This document shows positions 61,508 through 64,000 of a DNA stretch of 64,000 nt, piece after piece. Origin of the DNA: Streptomyces coacervatus. Its GTDB lineage: Bacteria; Actinomycetota; Actinomycetes; Streptomycetales; Streptomycetaceae. The stretch is from NCBI RefSeq assembly GCF_029223485.1, contig NZ_JARHTP010000009.1, positions 372,001-436,000 of the forward strand, in the 5' to 3' direction. The translations under genes were made by a program, and so were the position numbers. The notes beneath the pieces are model-generated. The model saw only the letters and a program-made list of their open reading frames with translations, was not told the DNA's origin and searched no databases. Numbering within the stretch: position 1 is the first letter of the stretch; each line of letters opens with the position of its first letter.

Positions 61508-62716
61508 TTACGCGGTGAGGGCGGGCTGCTTGAGCAGTTCGGCGCGGTGGCGGGCGGCGCCGGACACGGCGGCGGGACCGCCCAGCGCCACGACACCGAC
61601 CAGCCGGCCGCCGGCGTGATAGCCGACGAGGACGTCCCCCTCGGGGTGGCCGTCGAGGACCCGGACGTCGCCGAGGCCGAGCAAGGGCGCGCCGAAGGAC
61701 TGGAGCCGGAAGTCGTGCTGGTCGCTCCAGAAGGCGGGCAACGGAGCGAAGGGCGCGGGCTCGGCCTCGGCGCCGGTGAGATGGGCGACCAGCACCTTCG
61801 CCGCGTGCTTGGCGGTGTCGGTCGGGATGCACCAGTGCTCGACCCGGCGCGGTACGCCGTCGTAGCGGGCGTTGGGGAAACGGGCCACATCGCCGACCGC
61901 GACCACGTCCGGCCTTCCGCCCACCCTGAGCTGTTGGTCGGTGAGCACGCCGTCGGACAGATCGAGCCCGTTGCCGTCCAGCCATTCGGTGTTCGCGAGC
62001 GAACCGACGGACTCCACGACCACGTCGGCGGGCAGCACGCTCCCGTCGTCGAGCACCACACCCGTGACGCGGTCCTCGCCCTCGAACCCGGCCACTCCCG
62101 TGCCGAGCGCGAAGCGCACCCCGCGCTGTTCGTGCCGTTCGAGCAGCGTGCGCCCCAGCAGCTCGCCGAGCGGGCCGACCATGGGCAGCGGCAGCGGATC
62201 GACTACGGTCACCTCCCGCACGCCGAGTCCTACGGCGGTGGCGGCCACCTCGCAGCCGATGAACCCGGCGCCGACCACGACCACCCGTACCCCCGGCCGG
62301 GTCAGCTCGTCCCGCAGGCCCTGCGCGTCGGCGAGGGTGCGGACCGTGTGGCGGCCGGCGAGCGGGCCGGGGCAGCGCAGCCGCCGCGGGCGCATACCGG
62401 TGGCGACGACCAGACCGTCGTAGGAGAGCGCCTCGCCGTCGTCGAGCTCGACGATCCGTTCGGCCAGGCGGGAGGCGACGACCTTGGTGCCGAGGCGCCA
62501 CTCGGCGTCGGCCACGCTCGCGCGGGGGCGGAAGGCCAGCGACTCGAAGGGCGCCTTGCCGGCGAGCACCTCCTTGGAGAGCGGGGGCCGGTTGTAGGGC
62601 ATGTGCGGTTCGTCGCCGATGAGCGTGATCGCCCCGCTCCAGCCCGCCGCGCGCAGCTGCTCGGCGGCGCGCAGGCCGGCCATGGAGGCGCCCGCGACGA
62701 CAATGCGTCCGGTCAT
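61508..62716 (-). CDS. FAD-dependent ferredoxin reductase
   Basis: This 402-residue protein has two dinucleotide motifs, VVAGASMAGLRAAEQLRAAG (FAD) and VVVVGAGFIGCEVAATA (NAD), and MPYNRPPLSKEVLAG, which is typical of putidaredoxin-reductase/dioxygenase-reductase proteins. It would pass electrons from NAD(P)H to the ferredoxin encoded just upstream. ATG 62716 is five bases after the ferredoxin stop. The oxygenase they serve (cytochrome P450 or Rieske type) is not in the window. Confidence 0.85.
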   Translation of the reverse strand: MTGRIVVAGASMAGLRAAEQLRAAGWSGAITLIGDEPHMPYNRPPLSKEVLAGKAPFESLAFRPRASVADAEWRLGTKVVASRLAERIVELDDGEALSYDGLVVATGMRPRRLRCPGPLAGRHTVRTLADAQGLRDELTRPGVRVVVVGAGFIGCEVAATAVGLGVREVTVVDPLPLPMVGPLGELLGRTLLERHEQRGVRFALGTGVAGFEGEDRVTGVVLDDGSVLPADVVVESVGSLANTEWLDGNGLDLSDGVLTDQQLRVGGRPDVVAVGDVARFPNARYDGVPRRVEHWCIPTDTAKHAAKVLVAHLTGAEAEPAPFAPLPAFWSDQHDFRLQSFGAPLLGLGDVRVLDGHPEGDVLVGYHAGGRLVGVVALGGPAAVSGAARHRAELLKQPALTA

Positions 62717-62721
62717 GGCGC

Positions 62722-62910
62722 TCAGTCCTCGATCCGGATGGCCTGCAGCGGGCACACGTCGGCGGCTTCCTCGACCTCGTCGCGCAGCGCGTCGTCCGGG
62801 TCGGAGACGTAGGCCAGGTGCCCGTCGTCGTCCAGCGAGAAGACGTCGGGGGCCGCGAAAACGCACTGGCCGTGGTCCTGGCACTTGTTCATGTCGACGA
62901 CGACCTTCAT
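62722..62910 (-). CDS. Small P450-type ferredoxin
   Basis: The 62-residue ferredoxin has Cys10, Cys16 and Cys53-Pro with His13 in the position of a fourth ligand (CQDHGQC). This is the CxxHxxC...CP pattern of actinobacterial ferredoxins that serve cytochromes P450, often with a [3Fe-4S] cluster. GGAGGG precedes ATG 62910. It is the first gene of the operon running to hpaG and lies behind the promoter/operator at 62930-62973. Confidence 0.85.
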   Translation of the reverse strand: MKVVVDMNKCQDHGQCVFAAPDVFSLDDDGHLAYVSDPDDALRDEVEEAADVCPLQAIRIED

Positions 62911-62929
62911 GGCAGACCCTCCTGGATCT

Positions 62930-62973
62930 CGTTTGACTTCAAACAACATAGGAAGCCGCCTGGCCCTGGTCAA
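62930..62973 (-). promoter_or_regulatory. Promoter plus operator M2 (ferredoxin operon)
   Basis: On the minus strand TTGACC (62968-62973), a 17-bp spacer and TATGTT (62945-62950) form a good promoter. The dyad CGTTTGACTTCAAACA (plus strand, 62930-62945) begins inside the -10 and covers the transcription start. It lies 20 bp before the ferredoxin start. Confidence 0.75.
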
Positions 62974-63036
62974 TACCTGTCCAGGTGGATAATTTTTTGG
63001 TGCCGACCCCTTGCGGGAGGCTGGAGCCGTTCTTAT

Positions 63037-63052
63037 CGTTTGGCATCAAACA
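63037..63052 (+). promoter_or_regulatory. Operator M3 upstream of the GS-like ligase
   Basis: CGTTTGGCATCAAACA matches M1 and M2. It lies 27 bp before the GTG start and ends just before an in-frame ATG (63055). An AT-rich stretch at 62990-62999 separates it from M2. Confidence 0.7.
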
Positions 63053-63078
63053 ACATGCCGGCCGTCGAGGAGACAACG

Positions 63079-64000
63079 GTGAGCGCATCCGAAACACCGG
63101 ACGTCCGTCAGTACCAGGAGCGGCTCGCCGCCGAGGGCATCGACGTGGTCCGGGTGACCTATCCCGATCTCATCGGCACCGACCGGGCCCGCGACGTCCT
63201 GCTGGACCAGCTGCCGACGGCGTGCGAGCACGGGCTCGCCTTCTGCCGGGCCGTCTACCACACCTCACCCCAGGGGGACGTGGTCCCCGTGGCCGGCGGC
63301 CTGGACGCAGGCCTGCCCGACATCAGCGTGCGCCCGGACCTCGACACCCTGGTCGCGCTGCCCTGGGAGCCCGGGGTCGCTGCCTGTCTGGGCGACGTCA
63401 TCGACCCGGCGACCGGGTCACCCGCCCCCGAGTCGCCCCGCGACCTGCTGCGCTCGGTCCTCGCCCGGTGCGCCGAGCAGGGCCTGCGCCCGATGGTCGG
63501 CCCCGAACTCGAGTACTTCCTGTGCGAGGAGGACCCGGCCTCCCCGAGCGGATGGAAGCGGTACTCCGCAGCCACCGGCGTGGTCTACACGGCCGGCCTG
63601 CGCGCCGACCCCGACAACCATCTGCTGCGCACCCTGCGCCTGCTCCGCGACCTCCGCCTCGGCGTCACCAACGGCAACCACGAATTCGACGGCGGGCAGT
63701 TCGAGATCAACCTCACCCACTCCGAGGCCCTTGCGGCCGCCGACCGTGCCTTCCGTTTCAAGGCAGCCGTCAAGGAACTCGCACGCAAGGAGGGCCGACT
63801 CGCGACCTTCATGGCCAAGCCGTTCAACGACGCCGGCGGCTCCGGCTTCCACCTCCACCTGTCCTGTCAGGACGACCGTGGACGCAACGCCTTCGACGAC
63901 CCGGCGGGCGCGTACGGCCTTTCGGCCACCGCCCGCCACGCCCTCGCCGGTGTTCTCGCCCACGCCCCGGCCCTCGCCGCCCTGGCCAACCCGACCGTCA
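63079..64000 (+). CDS. Glutamine-synthetase-like gamma-glutamyl-amine ligase (3' end beyond window)
   Basis: At least 307 codons of a GS-fold enzyme are present and the frame is open at the window edge. Features are an N-terminal beta-grasp part (VVRVTYPDLIGTDRARDVLL), metal-binding GPELEYFL, FDGGQFEINLTHSEAL and TFMAKPFNDAGGSGFHLHLS. It fits the GlnA3/GlnA4/PuuA-type ligases, which couple glutamate to polyamines, ethanolamine or other amines. GTG 63079 was chosen because GAGGAGA lies just upstream; ATG 63055 is an in-frame alternative. It is divergent from the ferredoxin operon and shares the TetR dyad. Together with the PuuD- and PuuC-like genes it implies gamma-glutamylation of an imported amine. 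Confidence 0.8.
   Translation, partial: MSASETPDVRQYQERLAAEGIDVVRVTYPDLIGTDRARDVLLDQLPTACEHGLAFCRAVYHTSPQGDVVPVAGGLDAGLPDISVRPDLDTLVALPWEPGVAACLGDVIDPATGSPAPESPRDLLRSVLARCAEQGLRPMVGPELEYFLCEEDPASPSGWKRYSAATGVVYTAGLRADPDNHLLRTLRLLRDLRLGVTNGNHEFDGGQFEINLTHSEALAAADRAFRFKAAVKELARKEGRLATFMAKPFNDAGGSGFHLHLSCQDDRGRNAFDDPAGAYGLSATARHALAGVLAHAPALAALANPTV

Overview
The window is very G+C-rich with actinobacterial codon use, GTG/TTG starts, many 4-bp stop/start overlaps, SpoIIE-type phosphatases fused to RsbW-like kinase domains, large secreted glycosidases and two copies of a roughly 50-bp intergenic element that I recognise from streptomycete genomes. It is best read as an accessory, catabolic part of a Streptomyces (or close relative) chromosome. 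No rRNA, tRNA, IS element, phage gene or CRISPR array was seen.

Region 1 (1-23,040) is a catabolic regulon for an unidentified CoA-activated, probably alicyclic or branched carboxylic compound. It holds a branched-chain-amino-acid-type ABC importer (with permease and both ATPases in one reading frame), a KstD-like flavoprotein, a zinc alcohol dehydrogenase, five short-chain dehydrogenases, three acyl-CoA dehydrogenases, two crotonases, a DUF35/thiolase-like pair, a kinase plus ACAD10/11-type pair, a CoA ligase, a metallo-beta-lactamase-fold hydrolase, two NTF2-like proteins and an EthD-like protein. A TetR-family gene (16,895) lies in the middle. Six copies of one 15-bp operator motif (about GAACTCAGTTCAGTT) sit just downstream of promoter-like hexamers in front of the transcription units, so the block appears to be one repressor-controlled regulon.

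Region 2 (23,202-29,621) is an inositol/sugar-type module: two Gfo/Idh/MocA dehydrogenases, a Cgl0159-type (beta/alpha)8 protein and a ribose/inositol-type ABC importer (binding protein, permease, ATPase), with a palindromic operator candidate upstream.

Region 3 (29,697-52,687) is built around plant polysaccharide use. A XylF/H/G-like importer is divergent from a SpoIIE phosphatase that is translationally coupled to a second XylF-like protein. Then come a GH53 endo-galactanase, a DUF1062 protein, a 1,738-residue secreted protein with two GH43 modules and two LamG modules, a phytoene-desaturase-like flavoprotein, a second SpoIIE phosphatase coupled to a LacI-type sensor core that has no DNA-binding domain, and a CUT1 sugar importer. 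The repeated pairing of a PP2C-type phosphatase with a sugar-binding fold is the most unusual architecture here.

Region 4 (52,694-64,000) looks like an amine/aromatic regulon: gamma-glutamyl hydrolase (PuuD type), aldehyde dehydrogenase, APC permease, a TetR regulator, homoprotocatechuate meta-cleavage enzymes (HpaG-, HpaD- and HpaE-like), an acetoacetate-decarboxylase-family protein, ferredoxin reductase, ferredoxin and, divergently, a glutamine-synthetase-like ligase that runs off the window. Three 16-bp dyads (CGTTTGNNNTCAAACR) tie these units together.

All calls come from reading the sequence and recalling protein families; no database search was run.
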